Notes: generated by a model not told the origin, from the sequence alone. A DNA stretch of 64,000 nt from Chloroflexota bacterium (GCA_023475225.1 JAMCVK010000038.1:1-64000), one strand, 5' to 3'. Counted from the first letter of the stretch, positions 1-9,427 are shown. Program-made: numbers and translations.

Positions 1-40
1 TATTGCCTGCCCTAGTCATCATTTCCCCACTTCTCTCAAG

Positions 41-172
41 GGGGTAGTCCAGAAGGGGTCAGCCCCCTTCTGGGAGTCCTTCGAAGAAGGATAGGGCTCC
101 GCCTCGAAGAGTCTTTGACCTAGTCCTTATCCCCCCTTCTCCCGTGGGAGAAGGGGGGATAAGGGGGGATGA
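41..172. repeat. mosaic palindromic intergenic repeat, copy A
   Basis: GC-rich, non-coding stretch built of short hairpins: an AGAAGGGG/CCCCTTCT pair, a GGGCTCCGCC block and a CCCCCCTTCTCCC-GTGGGAGAAGGGGGG hairpin ending in a GGGATGAGGG tail. The same blocks in the same order recur near 4.3-4.6, 9.4-9.6, 36.7, 40.8, 42.2 and 46.4-46.8 kb. It lies just upstream of argD. No transposase is present. Antisense reading frames through it have no recognisable protein signature. Confidence 0.7.
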
Positions 173-202
173 GGGCTCAGATACCATAATGAGGTGAAAG
201 AT

Positions 203-1429
203 ATGGCTGATTGGATGGCATTGGAAAAGAAATATTATATGGGCACTTTTGTCCGATTGCCGGTGGTTCTCGTACGGGGACAGGGTACCAGGGTCTGGGA
301 TGAACAGGGCAGGCAATATCTGGATATGGTCGCCGGCATCGCCGTGAATCTCCTTGGTCATTGCCACCCAGCCATCGTGGAGGCTGTGCAGAAGCAGGTG
401 CAGCAGCTTATACATACGTCCAATCTATATTACACCATCCCTCAATTAGAGTTGGCCGCCTGCCTGGTGGAACACTCCTGCGGCGATAAGGTGTTCTTCG
501 CCAACAGCGGGGCAGAGGCCAACGAGGGGGCGATTAAGCTGGCCCGCAAGTATGGCAAGTTACATCGGAACGGTGCCTATGAGATCATCAGCGCTACCAA
601 CTCCTTTCACGGACGCACTCTGGCTACCATCGCTGCCACCGGGCAGCCTAAATTCCAAACCCCCTTCACTCCGCTGCCCAGCGGTTTCAAGATCGTGCCC
701 TATAACGATCTCGGCGCCCTTCGTGAGGCAACAACGGCGCAGACCTGCGCCATATTGTTGGAGGTCGTGCAGGGGGAGAGTGGTGTCCACCTGGCCGATG
801 GTGACTACCTGCGGGGCGTTCGGGCCTGGTGTGATGAAAATGGCTTGCTATTGATGCTGGACGAAATCCAGACCGGACTGGGCCGCACGGGTAGGTTTCT
901 GGCCTACGAACATTATGGGATTGAGCCGGATGTCTTCACATTGGCCAAGGGACTGGCTGGCGGCGTCCCCATCGGCTCTGTGGTGGCCAAGGAAGCGGCC
1001 GCTTGCTTCACCCCATCAGATCACGGTTCTACCTTTGGGGGTAATCCCCTGGCCTGTGCTGCCGGCCTGGCCACAATCAATACCATTCTGAAAGAGGGCT
1101 TGACCGCGCGAGCAGTGCCTCTTGGGGATCATCTGCTGTCAGGGTTACAAAGGCTCCAGGAGCGTTTTCCCCGCATCTCGGCTGTGCGCGGACTTGGGTT
1201 GATGGCTGCCTTTGACCTCGAGCAGGACCTGGCCGAAAGGGTGGTTAGAGAAGCCCTGGAGAGAGGGCTTATCCTCAACGCTACCGGACCTCGTACTATT
1301 CGTTTGGTTCCGCCCCTGATTGTTACGGAGGCTGAAATAAACGAGGCCTTGCAGATTCTGATGGATGTTCTCCACTCTTTGGAGGAACACTCCGATGAGC
1401 ACCGTAGAAGAGAAGATGTCACGGCCTGA
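203..1429 (+). CDS. argD: acetylornithine aminotransferase (class III, PLP-dependent)
   Basis: Transfers the amino group between N-acetylornithine and 2-oxoglutarate in arginine synthesis; cytoplasmic. At 408 residues it is normal in length. Visible class III marks are the FANSGAEANEGAIKLAR stretch that binds PLP phosphate, the LMLDEIQTGLGRTG block with the PLP-pyridine Asp, and the Schiff-base Lys in LAKGLAGGVP. An upstream in-frame GTG at 194 exists, but ATG 203 sits 6 bases after GAGGTG and gives the usual N-terminus. The arginine repressor gene overlaps its 3' end, which supports an arginine rather than a GABA or putrescine role. An ornithine or succinylornithine aminotransferase is a less likely alternative. 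Confidence 0.9.
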   Translation: MADWMALEKKYYMGTFVRLPVVLVRGQGTRVWDEQGRQYLDMVAGIAVNLLGHCHPAIVEAVQKQVQQLIHTSNLYYTIPQLELAACLVEHSCGDKVFFANSGAEANEGAIKLARKYGKLHRNGAYEIISATNSFHGRTLATIAATGQPKFQTPFTPLPSGFKIVPYNDLGALREATTAQTCAILLEVVQGESGVHLADGDYLRGVRAWCDENGLLLMLDEIQTGLGRTGRFLAYEHYGIEPDVFTLAKGLAGGVPIGSVVAKEAAACFTPSDHGSTFGGNPLACAAGLATINTILKEGLTARAVPLGDHLLSGLQRLQERFPRISAVRGLGLMAAFDLEQDLAERVVREALERGLILNATGPRTIRLVPPLIVTEAEINEALQILMDVLHSLEEHSDEHRRREDVTA

Positions 1430-1892
1430 ACTGAAGAGACAGAGACAGGCGGCCATTTTGGATATCGTCGGCGGCGATCGCATTCAGACACAGGTAGAGG
1501 TGGTGCACCATCTTGCTGAACGAGGTATCAGAGTCACGCAGGCTACGGTCTCACGCGATATGGTCGAGTTGGGATTGCTTAAGGGGCGCGATGGCTGGTA
1601 CATTCGCCCGAGCACTCTTAATCCCATCCCGTTTCCCGGCGATGAGCGTCGTTTGCAGCGTCTGGCCGCTGACCTGCCCCTTCAGATCGATGAGGCGGCC
1701 CAGCTGATTGTGTTACGTACTCTTCCTGGCTATGCCCATAGTCTGGCTGTAGCTCTGGATGCTTGCTGTTGGGAGGAGGTAGTGGGGACAGTGGCCGGTG
1801 ATGATACCGTCCTGGTGGCCCTGAAAAACACCGAAGCACGGGAGAGATTTCGAGACAAGATCTTAGCCTTACGAATGAGAGTTCAGGACTAA
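1395..1892 (+). CDS. argR: arginine repressor ArgR
   Basis: DNA-binding regulator of arginine synthesis and breakdown, active as a hexamer with arginine bound. The 165 residues show the N-terminal winged helix with VTQATVSRDMVELGLLKG as recognition region and a C-terminal core with the arginine-pocket motif GTVAGDDTVL. The ATG at 1395 lies 9 bases after GGAGG, inside the last codons of argD, so the two are translated together. A longer frame starting at 1365 has no better ribosome site. It probably controls argD and itself; I did not identify an ARG box upstream. Confidence 0.92.
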   Translation: MSTVEEKMSRPELKRQRQAAILDIVGGDRIQTQVEVVHHLAERGIRVTQATVSRDMVELGLLKGRDGWYIRPSTLNPIPFPGDERRLQRLAADLPLQIDEAAQLIVLRTLPGYAHSLAVALDACCWEEVVGTVAGDDTVLVALKNTEARERFRDKILALRMRVQD

Positions 1893-1893
1893 A

Positions 1894-2589
1894 TTGCACA
1901 TCAGGCAACTACACAGATGGGACGTGACCCCGGCCGAGGCTATCGCCATTCAGCAAGGGCTGAGGGGGAAGGTGCTGTTACAGACCGCCTTCGGCACGGT
2001 GCATTACGTGGCTGGTGTGGATATCGGATTCGGAGGGGAGAAGACAAGAGCCGCTGTCGTTGTCCTAAAGTATCCGCTGCTGGAAGTAGCGGACACAAGC
2101 CTAGTTGAGGAGGAGGTGCGCTTCCCTTATATCCCTGGCCTCCTCTCCTTTCGTGAGACCCCACCTATCCTGTCTGCCTTCGAGGGTTTGGCCACGGAGC
2201 CGGATCTGATCCTTGTCGATGGACAGGGCATTGCTCACCCCCGCCGTTTCGGCATCGCCTCCCACTTGGGGCTTATTCTGGATAAGCCGACGATCGGCTG
2301 TGCCAAGTCATTGCTGTGTGGACAGCATGGCCCGTTGGCCGACGAGCCTGGCTCTCTTTCGTTTATTTACGATGAGGACGAGGTCATCGGGGCCGCCGTA
2401 CGCACTAAGTCCAGCACGAAAGCGGTTTATGTCTCCGTGGGGCACAAGATCGATCTGTCCACCGCCATAGAATATGTTCTATCCTGCACGCGGGAATACC
2501 GTCTGCCGGAGCCAACCCGACTGGCCCATCTCCTAGCAGGAGGTTCCCCACTGCGTGTCGATACGGCTTTCCAGCCACCACTTTTATAA
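1894..2589 (+). CDS. nfi: endonuclease V (deoxyinosine repair)
   Basis: Cuts DNA one nucleotide 3' of deoxyinosine, starting repair of deaminated adenine. The 231-residue protein has the family signatures in order: AGVDIGF with the first catalytic Asp, YIPGLLSFRE with the catalytic Glu, LVDGQGIAHPRRFG with the second Asp, and GCAKS with the conserved Lys. Translation starts at TTG 1894, one base after the argR stop, so it rides on the argD-argR transcript. That context is not functional for arginine metabolism and looks like simple operon packing. Confidence 0.92.
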   Translation: MHIRQLHRWDVTPAEAIAIQQGLRGKVLLQTAFGTVHYVAGVDIGFGGEKTRAAVVVLKYPLLEVADTSLVEEEVRFPYIPGLLSFRETPPILSAFEGLATEPDLILVDGQGIAHPRRFGIASHLGLILDKPTIGCAKSLLCGQHGPLADEPGSLSFIYDEDEVIGAAVRTKSSTKAVYVSVGHKIDLSTAIEYVLSCTREYRLPEPTRLAHLLAGGSPLRVDTAFQPPLL

Positions 2590-2628
2590 GGGAAACGACA
2601 GACGAGCGAGATAGATAGGGGTAGGACG

Positions 2629-3126
2629 GTGACCATCGTCTCCCTCAAATATGATGGGCGTATTAACTACTCCTGGTCGGGAACGGTGTGCTATGTGGGG
2701 AGTGACCTCGTAGTTGTGCGGGGGCTTTTCGACCGGAAAGTACGATCTGCCCTTCTCACCTTCGAACCTGGCTCTCTTACCCTTGAATATTACTGGTTTG
2801 ATAAGTGGTACAATGTGATCAGCGACTTCGGCCAAAAAGGGTATCTTCAGGCTCACTACTGTAACATCGCCCTTCCGGCGCGGTTTGAAGAGGAGCAGAT
2901 AACCTTCATCGATCTAGATATTGATATCCTTGTTCGACCGGACTTGTCCTATCTTATTCTGGACGAGGAGGAGTTCGAGCGTCACGCCGCGCAGTTCAAT
3001 TATCCCCTGGAAATACGCCAGGGTGTCCAGATGGCCATCGCTGAGCTGCTGGAGAGGATAGGTCGTAAAGAGAGTCCTTTCCAGGACAGGGAGATTTCAG
3101 TGGCAGAAAAAAGGCTTCGCCTATGA
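2629..3126 (+). CDS. DUF402-family protein
   Basis: 165-residue protein of the DUF402 (FomD/Ntdp-like) family, whose characterised members are metal-dependent nucleoside di/triphosphate or cytidylylphosphonate hydrolases. Visible support is the N-terminal beta-rich part with the RGLFDRKVRS and EYYWFDKWYNVISDF segments and the later acidic block IDLDIDILVRPD, followed by LDEEEFERH. The start is GTG 2629 after a TAGGGGTAGGA ribosome site. The stop overlaps the next gene by four bases (ATGA), suggesting coupling with the deacetylase-like hydrolase. Exact substrate unknown. Confidence 0.7.
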   Translation: MTIVSLKYDGRINYSWSGTVCYVGSDLVVVRGLFDRKVRSALLTFEPGSLTLEYYWFDKWYNVISDFGQKGYLQAHYCNIALPARFEEEQITFIDLDIDILVRPDLSYLILDEEEFERHAAQFNYPLEIRQGVQMAIAELLERIGRKESPFQDREISVAEKRLRL

Positions 3127-4229
3127 GTAAGATGGTTATCATCTATGGGGATAAATTTCTGGATTACCAGCTGGGGGGTAATCATCCTCTCAACCCGCTT
3201 CGGCTCAAACTGGCCTGCTCTTTGATGAGGCATCTAGGATTATTGCAGTCGCCGGGCGTGAGCGTCGCTGAGCCGGTTGTGGCCAGCGAGAAAGAGGTTC
3301 TTCTTTTTCATAGCCAGAGATACTACGACTACGTTGTCGCTGCCTGCGGACGGGGCTGGGGCTGGTTGGATATTGGAGATACACCAGCCTTCAAGGGTGG
3401 GGTTGAGGCCTCACTCCTGGTCGTGGGCGCTTCCCTTCAGGCTGCCTCCATGGTCTGGCAGGGCGGTGTGGATCACGCCTTCAATCTGGGGGGAGGGTTA
3501 CACCATGCTTATCCAGAGCGAGCCTCCGGCTTCTGTATCTTCAATGACCCGGCCATTGCCATCGCCTGGTTGAAACAGAGGGGGGCTAAACGCATCGTTT
3601 ATATCGACATCGATGCCCATCACGGCGATGGCGTAATGTACGGCTTCTATGCCGATGCGGGGCTTTTGGATATAGATTTCCATGAGGATGGCCGTTATCT
3701 CTTTCCTGGTAGTGGGGATGCGGACGAGCTAGGGGAGGGAGAGGCGAAGGGCTGTAAAGTGAATGTCCCTCTACCACCCTATTGTGGCGATGAGTCCTTC
3801 TTGTATGCCTTTCGAGAGCTTGTGCCACCCTTGCTCAAGCGTTACCAACCAGAGATAATCCTGGTGCAGTGCGGCGCCGATGGACATGCTGGTGATCCCC
3901 TTACGCATATGCGCTTGACGAACAATAGCTACCGCGAGGCGGCCAGGATCGTCCACCAATTGGCGCACGAGCTCTGCGGGGGCAGGCTCGTACTTTTTGG
4001 CGGTGGGGGGTATAATTATGGGAGTGTGGCCGTTTGTTGGACCACGATAGCCAGCGTCGTAGCCGAAACAGCTGTGCCAGAGCAGATACCCCAGGCCTGG
4101 CGAAGGGAGTTTGAAAAGACGCTCAGGCAAAGCGCTCCTTCAACCATGGCCGGGGAGCCCGGTGGAGAAGAAGGATTGGCTGGGGTAAGGGAGACCGTTT
4201 CCTGGTTCAAGGAACAGATCCTAAAGTAG
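3123..4229 (+). CDS. histone deacetylase / AcuC-family hydrolase
   Basis: Zinc-dependent amide hydrolase of the arginase-deacetylase fold; bacterial members remove acetyl groups from proteins, polyamines or small molecules. The 368 residues contain the tandem His region (NLGGGLHHAYPERASGF), the metal site DIDAHHGDG, and the second metal Asp in QCGADGHAGDP, followed by the glycine-rich loop GGGGYNYGSVA with the catalytic-site Tyr. Order and spacing match AcuC-like proteins. It is the last gene of the argD-argR-nfi-DUF402 run, and a long repeat follows. No acetoin or polyamine genes lie nearby, so the substrate is open. Confidence 0.85.
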   Translation: MSKMVIIYGDKFLDYQLGGNHPLNPLRLKLACSLMRHLGLLQSPGVSVAEPVVASEKEVLLFHSQRYYDYVVAACGRGWGWLDIGDTPAFKGGVEASLLVVGASLQAASMVWQGGVDHAFNLGGGLHHAYPERASGFCIFNDPAIAIAWLKQRGAKRIVYIDIDAHHGDGVMYGFYADAGLLDIDFHEDGRYLFPGSGDADELGEGEAKGCKVNVPLPPYCGDESFLYAFRELVPPLLKRYQPEIILVQCGADGHAGDPLTHMRLTNNSYREAARIVHQLAHELCGGRLVLFGGGGYNYGSVAVCWTTIASVVAETAVPEQIPQAWRREFEKTLRQSAPSTMAGEPGGEEGLAGVRETVSWFKEQILK

Positions 4230-4254
4230 GAGAGTATCGAACAACGGGGGATTC

Positions 4255-4600
4255 CAAAGGAGCGCAGCCCCACTGCTGGGATGGACTGGGGGACACAGCC
4301 TATATGCAATTCCCCCTTTCTCCCACCGGGGCAAAGGGGGGAGGTCAAGGAGGGGGGCGCAGCCCCACTACTTGGAGTGAATCGGGATACAACCTAGATC
4401 CAATCCCCTTCTCTCGATGGGGTAGTCTAGAAGGGGGATCGCCCCCTTCTGGGAGGGTCCTAGGGCTCCGCCCTAGTCCAGATGCCCCCCTTCTCCCGCA
4501 AAGCGGGAGAAGGGGGGCAGGGGGGATGAGGGTATCAACCAACAAAAAGCCCGTAGGGCTACCTTGAACCCCCAGCGGGGGTTTGGGGGAGCTGTTCAAC
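4255..4600. repeat. mosaic palindromic intergenic repeat, copy B (long form)
   Basis: Fills the roughly 400-base gap before prfB. Blocks in order: a CCCCCTTTCTCCCACCGGGG hairpin, GGGGGGCGCAGCCCC, a unique block starting ACTACTTGGAGTGAATCGGG, the AGAAGGGGG/CCCCCTTCT pair, AGGGCTCCGCCCT, a CTCCCGCAAAGCGGGAG hairpin, the GATGAGGGTATCAACCAACA tail and a CCCCCAGCGGGGGTTTGGGGG hairpin. The same series appears in reverse complement at 46.4-46.7 kb. No coding potential and no transposase seen. Confidence 0.75.
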
Positions 4601-4638
4601 ACTCTAAAAGTAGATTGATTGACAAAGGAGAGCTCATT

Positions 4639-5746
4639 ATGGAAGAACAACTAGAGCGCTTGCTTGGATTGCAACGACGCCTCCAGCACATAAAGGAGCG
4701 TCTTTGACTTAGCGGCTAAGGAGAAGGAGGTTGATCACCTGGAGAAGGAGAGCGCCCAACCCGGCTTTTGGGAAGACCAGGAGCGAGCCCAAACAACTAT
4801 GCGCCACCTTAGTTCTTTGAAGGAACAGGTAGCCTTGTGGACTGGGCTGGAGGGGCAGGTCGCTGAGCTGCTCGCTCTTTTGGAGATGGCTATGGCCGAG
4901 AATGACCAGGCGATGGCCGAAGAGGTCAGCCAGGAGATGACCCGCGTGACGGCGGAACTAGACAGACAGGAATTTCGCCTCCTGCTCGGCGATATGTATG
5001 ATGATCGTAACGCTATCCTGGCCATCCACGCCGGGGCTGGCGGGACAGAATCGCAGGATTGGGCGGAAATGCTGCTGCGCATGTACCTGCGTTGGGTGGG
5101 GCGACGCGGCTATAAAGGGCAAATCCTGGAGAGCACGCCGGGTGAGGAAGCGGGCATCAAGAGCGTTACCATCGAGGTCGAAGGACCCTATATCTATGGC
5201 TACCTCAAGGCCGAGCGTGGTGTCCATCGCCTGGTGCGACTCTCGCCCTTCGATGCTGCCCATCGCCGCCATACCTCCTTCGCCCTGGTAGAGGTTATGC
5301 CGGAGATCGAAGATGCCGGCGAGATCACCATCGATCCGGATGACCTGCGCATCGATGTCTTTCGTGCCTCCGGCGCTGGGGGTCAAAACGTGCAAAAGAC
5401 CAGCACGGCCGTGCGCATTACCCATTTGCCTACCGGCATCGTCGTCTCGTGCCAGGACCAACGCTCTCAGCTCCAAAACCGGGAGATGGCGATGAAGATC
5501 CTGCGCGCCAGGCTGGCTGAACTGGAGCAGGAACGGCGGGAGCAGGAGCAGGCCCGCCTGAAAGGCGAACACGTCGCCGCCGGCTGGGGGAACCAGATCC
5601 GTTCCTATATTCTCCATCCCTATAACCTGGTCAAGGACCACCGCAGCGGTTACGAGACCGGCGATACAGCTTCTGTTCTCGATGGCGACCTAGACCCGTT
5701 CATTGAGGCTTATCTCAAAGGAAAGTTGGGAGAGGAGGCAAAATAG
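4639..5746 (+). CDS. prfB: peptide chain release factor 2, programmed +1 frameshift
   Basis: Recognises UGA and UAA stop codons and releases the peptide on the ribosome. ATG 4639 follows AAAGGAG. The first 22 codons end in CTT, followed by an in-frame TGA at 4705-4707. Reading one base forward, from 4706, continues the protein to 5746 for about 368 residues in total. Key motifs are the stop-codon reading tripeptide SPF in VRLSPFDAAHRRH and the catalytic GGQ in ASGAGGQNVQKTSTAV. Any annotation beginning at the internal ATG 4799 would miss about 53 N-terminal residues. The next gene starts 2 bases after its stop. Confidence 0.95.
4693..4708 (+). promoter_or_regulatory. prfB +1 frameshift signal
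   Basis: An internal Shine-Dalgarno-like AAGGAG lies three bases before the slippery CTT TGA C, the same arrangement as in Escherichia coli prfB. Low RF2 lets the ribosome slip from CUU U to the +1 frame; high RF2 terminates at UGA. This gives autoregulation of release factor 2. Confidence 0.93.
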
Positions 5747-5747
5747 G

Positions 5748-6998
5748 ATGGGCCGCGCTGCTTTGGCGCTGGGTCTGTGCCTATTGTTAATAGGCTTGTT
5801 GTTCTCGTCTCTGACCCCCTCGGCGGTGGCTGCGGGAAGCATCACTGTCGTCACCAACACCTACCAGAACAACTTTCCCACACGCATCACCTTTAACCTC
5901 GAGGCTCGCAGCGACACGGAGATCAACCAGGTGATCCTTTTCTATGGCCTTGGTGATGATCCCGTCATCACCCGTGTCTACCCAGAGTTCACCCCCGGAC
6001 GGCAGGTGAAGGTGGAACACGTTTGGAACACGCAGAGACAGTACATACCTCCAGAACTGACCGTCCGCTACTATTGGGTCATCGAGAATAGTGGTGGCGA
6101 CCGTCTCAAGACTGCTCCTCTCGTCTTCGTCAACCGCGATACCCGTTTCCCATGGCAGAGGTTGCATGAGGGGCAGATTGAGCTCCTTTGGTACAAGGGG
6201 GAGCAAGGGTTCGCTCAGCAACTGTTAGATGCGGCTACGGCGGCCGCAGCTCGGCTCGAACAAGAGGTGGGGGTGAAGATAGAGAAGCCAATCAAGATTC
6301 TGATCTACAAGGATCAGACAGACCTGCTGGGAGTCTTAGAGCCCAAGGCCCATGAGTGGACTGGGGGGCGGGCCTTTCCTGAGCAGGGCATAATCGTCAT
6401 CGCTGCCTCCCCCTCGGCGGAGGGCTTGGACTACGGCCGGCGAACGGTGGCGCATGAGCTCAGCCATATCGTCATTTATCAGGCTACGGCCAATCCCTAT
6501 GGTGACATCCCAAACTGGCTCGATGAGGGCCTGGCGATGTACAATGAGGGTGGGGTGGAGCCATCATATAGCCGGACCTTGAGGAAGGGTGTAGAGGAAA
6601 ACAAGTTAATCTCGGTTAAGTCTCTCTCCGGCGGTTTCCCGGATGCCCCTGAGCAGGCGCTGCTGGCTTATGCGGAGAGCTACAGCTTGGTCAGGTTCAT
6701 CCTCGAGCGCTATGGCTCAGAAAAGATGGCCAGGCTACTGCACATCTTTCGGGAGGGAGCGACTTACGACGAGGCCCTCCAGAGGGCGCTTGGAGTGGAT
6801 AGCGTCGGATTGGATGCCCAATGGCGAGAGTCGCTGGGTCTCCCAGCCACCCCGCCGACCCCCGTTCCCCCTGCGGCGGCGCCGTCATCTCCGCTGAGCT
6901 CGCTCCCCCTTATGCCGATCATCCTCCTTGTCCTGCTCCTGGGTTTCGTCCTCACTCTTGTACGGGTAATGCGCCGGTCGGCGTCCTCGCGGCATTGA
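5748..6998 (+). CDS. secreted, membrane-anchored peptidase-MA-like protein
   Basis: 416-residue exported protein. It begins with a hydrophobic signal (residues about 5-25, ending SAVA) and ends with a Pro-rich linker, a transmembrane helix rich in Leu, Ile and Val, and a basic tail. The middle holds a gluzincin zinc site, VAHELSHIVIYQ, followed by the third-ligand region NWLDEGLAMYNEG, as in the peptidase MA-like family. The N-terminal part is beta-rich and could be a surface or substrate domain. ATG 5748 has AGAGGAGG nine bases upstream. It follows prfB by two bases, so it is probably cotranscribed. Confidence 0.8.
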   Translation: MGRAALALGLCLLLIGLLFSSLTPSAVAAGSITVVTNTYQNNFPTRITFNLEARSDTEINQVILFYGLGDDPVITRVYPEFTPGRQVKVEHVWNTQRQYIPPELTVRYYWVIENSGGDRLKTAPLVFVNRDTRFPWQRLHEGQIELLWYKGEQGFAQQLLDAATAAAARLEQEVGVKIEKPIKILIYKDQTDLLGVLEPKAHEWTGGRAFPEQGIIVIAASPSAEGLDYGRRTVAHELSHIVIYQATANPYGDIPNWLDEGLAMYNEGGVEPSYSRTLRKGVEENKLISVKSLSGGFPDAPEQALLAYAESYSLVRFILERYGSEKMARLLHIFREGATYDEALQRALGVDSVGLDAQWRESLGLPATPPTPVPPAAAPSSPLSSLPLMPIILLVLLLGFVLTLVRVMRRSASSRH

Positions 6999-7013
6999 AG
7001 CGATGATTGGCTG

Positions 7014-7580
7014 TTAAGGGGCAACCTCGGGCGGTTCGACCTCGAAGGCACTCTCTAGCACACTGTATGACCTCGCCCCCAGGTAGTGCAAGGGCTTGGT
7101 CTCCTTCTCCTGCAATAGCCATACTTCAGCGAAGGTCCCCTTCTCCACCCAGGCCACCAGCACCTCGCCCACGAAGAGGGTATGGTCGCCCAGGGTCATG
7201 GCCTCAATAAGCCCACATTCCAGGTGCCCCAGGCATTCCTCTATCAAGGGTGCACTCACCACTTTTGGATTGGCCTGTTTCAGCCCCGTAACGGCAAACT
7301 TATCCACGTCGTAACCAGAGACGCTGCCGCAGTGATGCACCTGCCTGGCTATCTCCGCACCGGCGATGTTCAAGACGAATTCCTGGCTCTTGGAGATCAA
7401 CTCATGTGTCAGTGAGGCTGGAGAGAGGGCTATAGCGACGAGTAGTGGGCGGAAACTGACCGGTGTTGACCAGCAGATGGTGGTCACGTTGATCCGCCCC
7501 TTGTAGGCTGCGGTTACCAACAGCGCTGGGCCAGGATTCAACAGACGGCATGCCCGGGTCAGCGGGATCTCCTCTTTCAT
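7014..7580 (-). CDS. flavin reductase-like / flavoredoxin family protein
   Basis: 188-residue FMN-binding split-barrel protein. The N-terminus (RLLNPGPALLVTAAYKGRINVTTICWSTPVSF) has the pattern of flavoredoxins and flavin reductase domain proteins, where the flavin sits against the WSTPVSFRPLLVAIAL strand. Such proteins transfer electrons or reduce free flavin. The 5' end overlaps the 3' end of the DNA ligase gene by four bases on the same strand, so they share a transcript. Physiological partner not evident. Confidence 0.8.
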   Translation of the reverse strand: MKEEIPLTRACRLLNPGPALLVTAAYKGRINVTTICWSTPVSFRPLLVAIALSPASLTHELISKSQEFVLNIAGAEIARQVHHCGSVSGYDVDKFAVTGLKQANPKVVSAPLIEECLGHLECGLIEAMTLGDHTLFVGEVLVAWVEKGTFAEVWLLQEKETKPLHYLGARSYSVLESAFEVEPPEVAP

Positions 7581-9340
7581 GCCTCCTCCTGTGCTTCGGT
7601 GGGCTGTTCGGCACTGACGGTGCGCCGCCCTTGGGCCCGGTACATCTCCAGGATCTCGTTGAGGGTGGTCGCATCCTCCGCTCGTCTATCCTCCCGAATG
7701 AAGCGTACCATCCTGGGGAAGCGGAGGGCATAACCGAGTTCACCCTCGTCTCGGCCGACGGTGTGGGTCGGGCTCCGGGTGATCTCATCAGCCTGAATCT
7801 CAATGACCAGTTTCGGTTCCACCCAGACATCAGGGGTGATCAAAGCCTTCACCCTTGGTGGCTTTTCCGGCACAGCCAGACGATCTAGTGCCTCCTTCAT
7901 TTGGAGCCATTCCTCTTCGGTAAGACCAGTCCCCAGCTTGGCGATGGTATAGAACTTGTCAGTGGCCTCGTCGTATACAGCAGTGAGGAGCGAGCCGATG
8001 CCGAATTGAGCGCGCATCCCACGCCCCTGCCAATAGCCGATGATCACGCAGTCGATCGTATCGGCCAGCTGTCCCTGGTAGCTGCGCTTCAGTTTGATCC
8101 AGTTGAAGTTGCGCACTCCGGCTTGATAGGTGGCCTCCAGGCGCTTAGCTACGATACCCTCCAGCCCCCGTTGCACCTTGTCAGCGAAGAAGGCGTCCAG
8201 TTCGGCCGCTCGGTCTGTGAGGAGAGCCTCGGTAATCATGAGCACATCATCGGCTTCGATAACTTCCTCAAGCATAGCGCGTCGTTTCAAATAAGGCTTA
8301 TCAGTGTAGTCTTGTCCATCGATGTAAAGCAGGTCGAAGGTGACCATCTTCAGAGGCAATTTCTCTTGCATGGCTGAGACGTCGTACTTACGTTTACGCT
8401 GCACCGTGACCTGGAAGGGAAGGAATTCCCCGGTGGCCGTGTCATAGGCGATGGCCTCCCCCTCATAGATAATCTGGCGCGGCCGTACCTGCTCGCGGGT
8501 GGCCTGGATGATCTCCGGAAACATATCCGAAAAGTCCTCCAGGTTGCGCGAGAAGACCTTCACGGTTTGGCCATCCTTGTGTACCTGGCAGCGGAAACCA
8601 TCATACTTCGGTTCGACAGCACAGCGTCCCAGGCGACGGATGATATCCTCGCCACTGGTGGCACGCTCACAAAGAGCCGGTCGTACCGGGGTGCCAATCT
8701 GGACTGATATACCAGTCAACCCGGTCTCTCCTTTTCCCCAGAAGGCTTCGGCCACATAGCCGAGGTCAGAGCGGATGTTATAGGCCCGCTCCAGCTGAGG
8801 GCGCAGACTCTTATCTCCTATCTTCGCCTGTGAAAGGGCATCCAGGATCGTGGGGTCCCCTATGCCCAGGCGCAGCCGTCCCAAGACGATCCGTAGTAAG
8901 TACTTACCCTCCTCACCACTGAGGTCGCCTAAGAGGGCGGCTAGGAGGTCTGTCTTCTGAGCAACTGAACCTCCTCCGGCCGTCGTCGCCACGCCCAGCA
9001 GGCGATCGTAGACTTCACTGATAGTCAAGCCTCTCCCCTGGCTGGGGAGCGTCAATGTAGCCACTAGGCCGTAGTCCCCCTTCTGGCGGTAGAGGGCGAC
9101 AACCTTTGACTTGGGCATATTGGCTGCTTTAGCTAGCGCCTCGGCGGCCAGGCTTTCACCGATCCCAAACTCAAGTTTCTCGTAGGCGGGAACGAGGCGT
9201 CCCTGGCAAAGATAGATGATCTTACCCATCTCCTTCGCCTCGGCCTCCTTGAGCAACGCGGCCAAAATGCCCACCATCTTATTACGGCTGGTGGTCTCTT
9301 CCAGCTGTCCGAAGTAGTGTACAAGACAGGCGAAGTTCAT
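7577..9340 (-). CDS. lig: ATP-dependent DNA ligase (archaeal type)
   Basis: 587-residue ligase that seals nicks using ATP. The adenylation lysine is in EPKYDGFR, preceded by an N-terminal DNA-binding domain typical of archaeal and eukaryotic ligase I. Later nucleotidyltransferase motifs are visible: EGEAIAYD, LLYIDGQDY, GLEGIVAKR and NWIKLKRSY. The C-terminal OB domain ends with RFPRMVRFIRED. Bacteria use NAD-dependent LigA for replication, so this is probably a repair ligase, but full-length versions of this type occur in several bacterial phyla. The flavin reductase downstream is translationally coupled. Confidence 0.93.
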   Translation of the reverse strand: MNFACLVHYFGQLEETTSRNKMVGILAALLKEAEAKEMGKIIYLCQGRLVPAYEKLEFGIGESLAAEALAKAANMPKSKVVALYRQKGDYGLVATLTLPSQGRGLTISEVYDRLLGVATTAGGGSVAQKTDLLAALLGDLSGEEGKYLLRIVLGRLRLGIGDPTILDALSQAKIGDKSLRPQLERAYNIRSDLGYVAEAFWGKGETGLTGISVQIGTPVRPALCERATSGEDIIRRLGRCAVEPKYDGFRCQVHKDGQTVKVFSRNLEDFSDMFPEIIQATREQVRPRQIIYEGEAIAYDTATGEFLPFQVTVQRKRKYDVSAMQEKLPLKMVTFDLLYIDGQDYTDKPYLKRRAMLEEVIEADDVLMITEALLTDRAAELDAFFADKVQRGLEGIVAKRLEATYQAGVRNFNWIKLKRSYQGQLADTIDCVIIGYWQGRGMRAQFGIGSLLTAVYDEATDKFYTIAKLGTGLTEEEWLQMKEALDRLAVPEKPPRVKALITPDVWVEPKLVIEIQADEITRSPTHTVGRDEGELGYALRFPRMVRFIREDRRAEDATTLNEILEMYRAQGRRTVSAEQPTEAQEEA

Positions 9341-9427
9341 CAGAGCGCCTCCATATTAGTCTTGTAGCTATAGTATAACACCTTCCGGGGGGCATTGCAG
9401 GTGGGGTTATGCTCTTAATCTACGCGA

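Noticed and set aside
4255-4600. Insertion sequence in the long intergenic repeat
   Set aside because: No transposase gene, no terminal inverted repeats of the usual kind and no clear target duplication.
4958-5641. Minus-strand reading frame of 227 residues across prfB
   Set aside because: It mirrors a conserved gene and has no recognisable domain.
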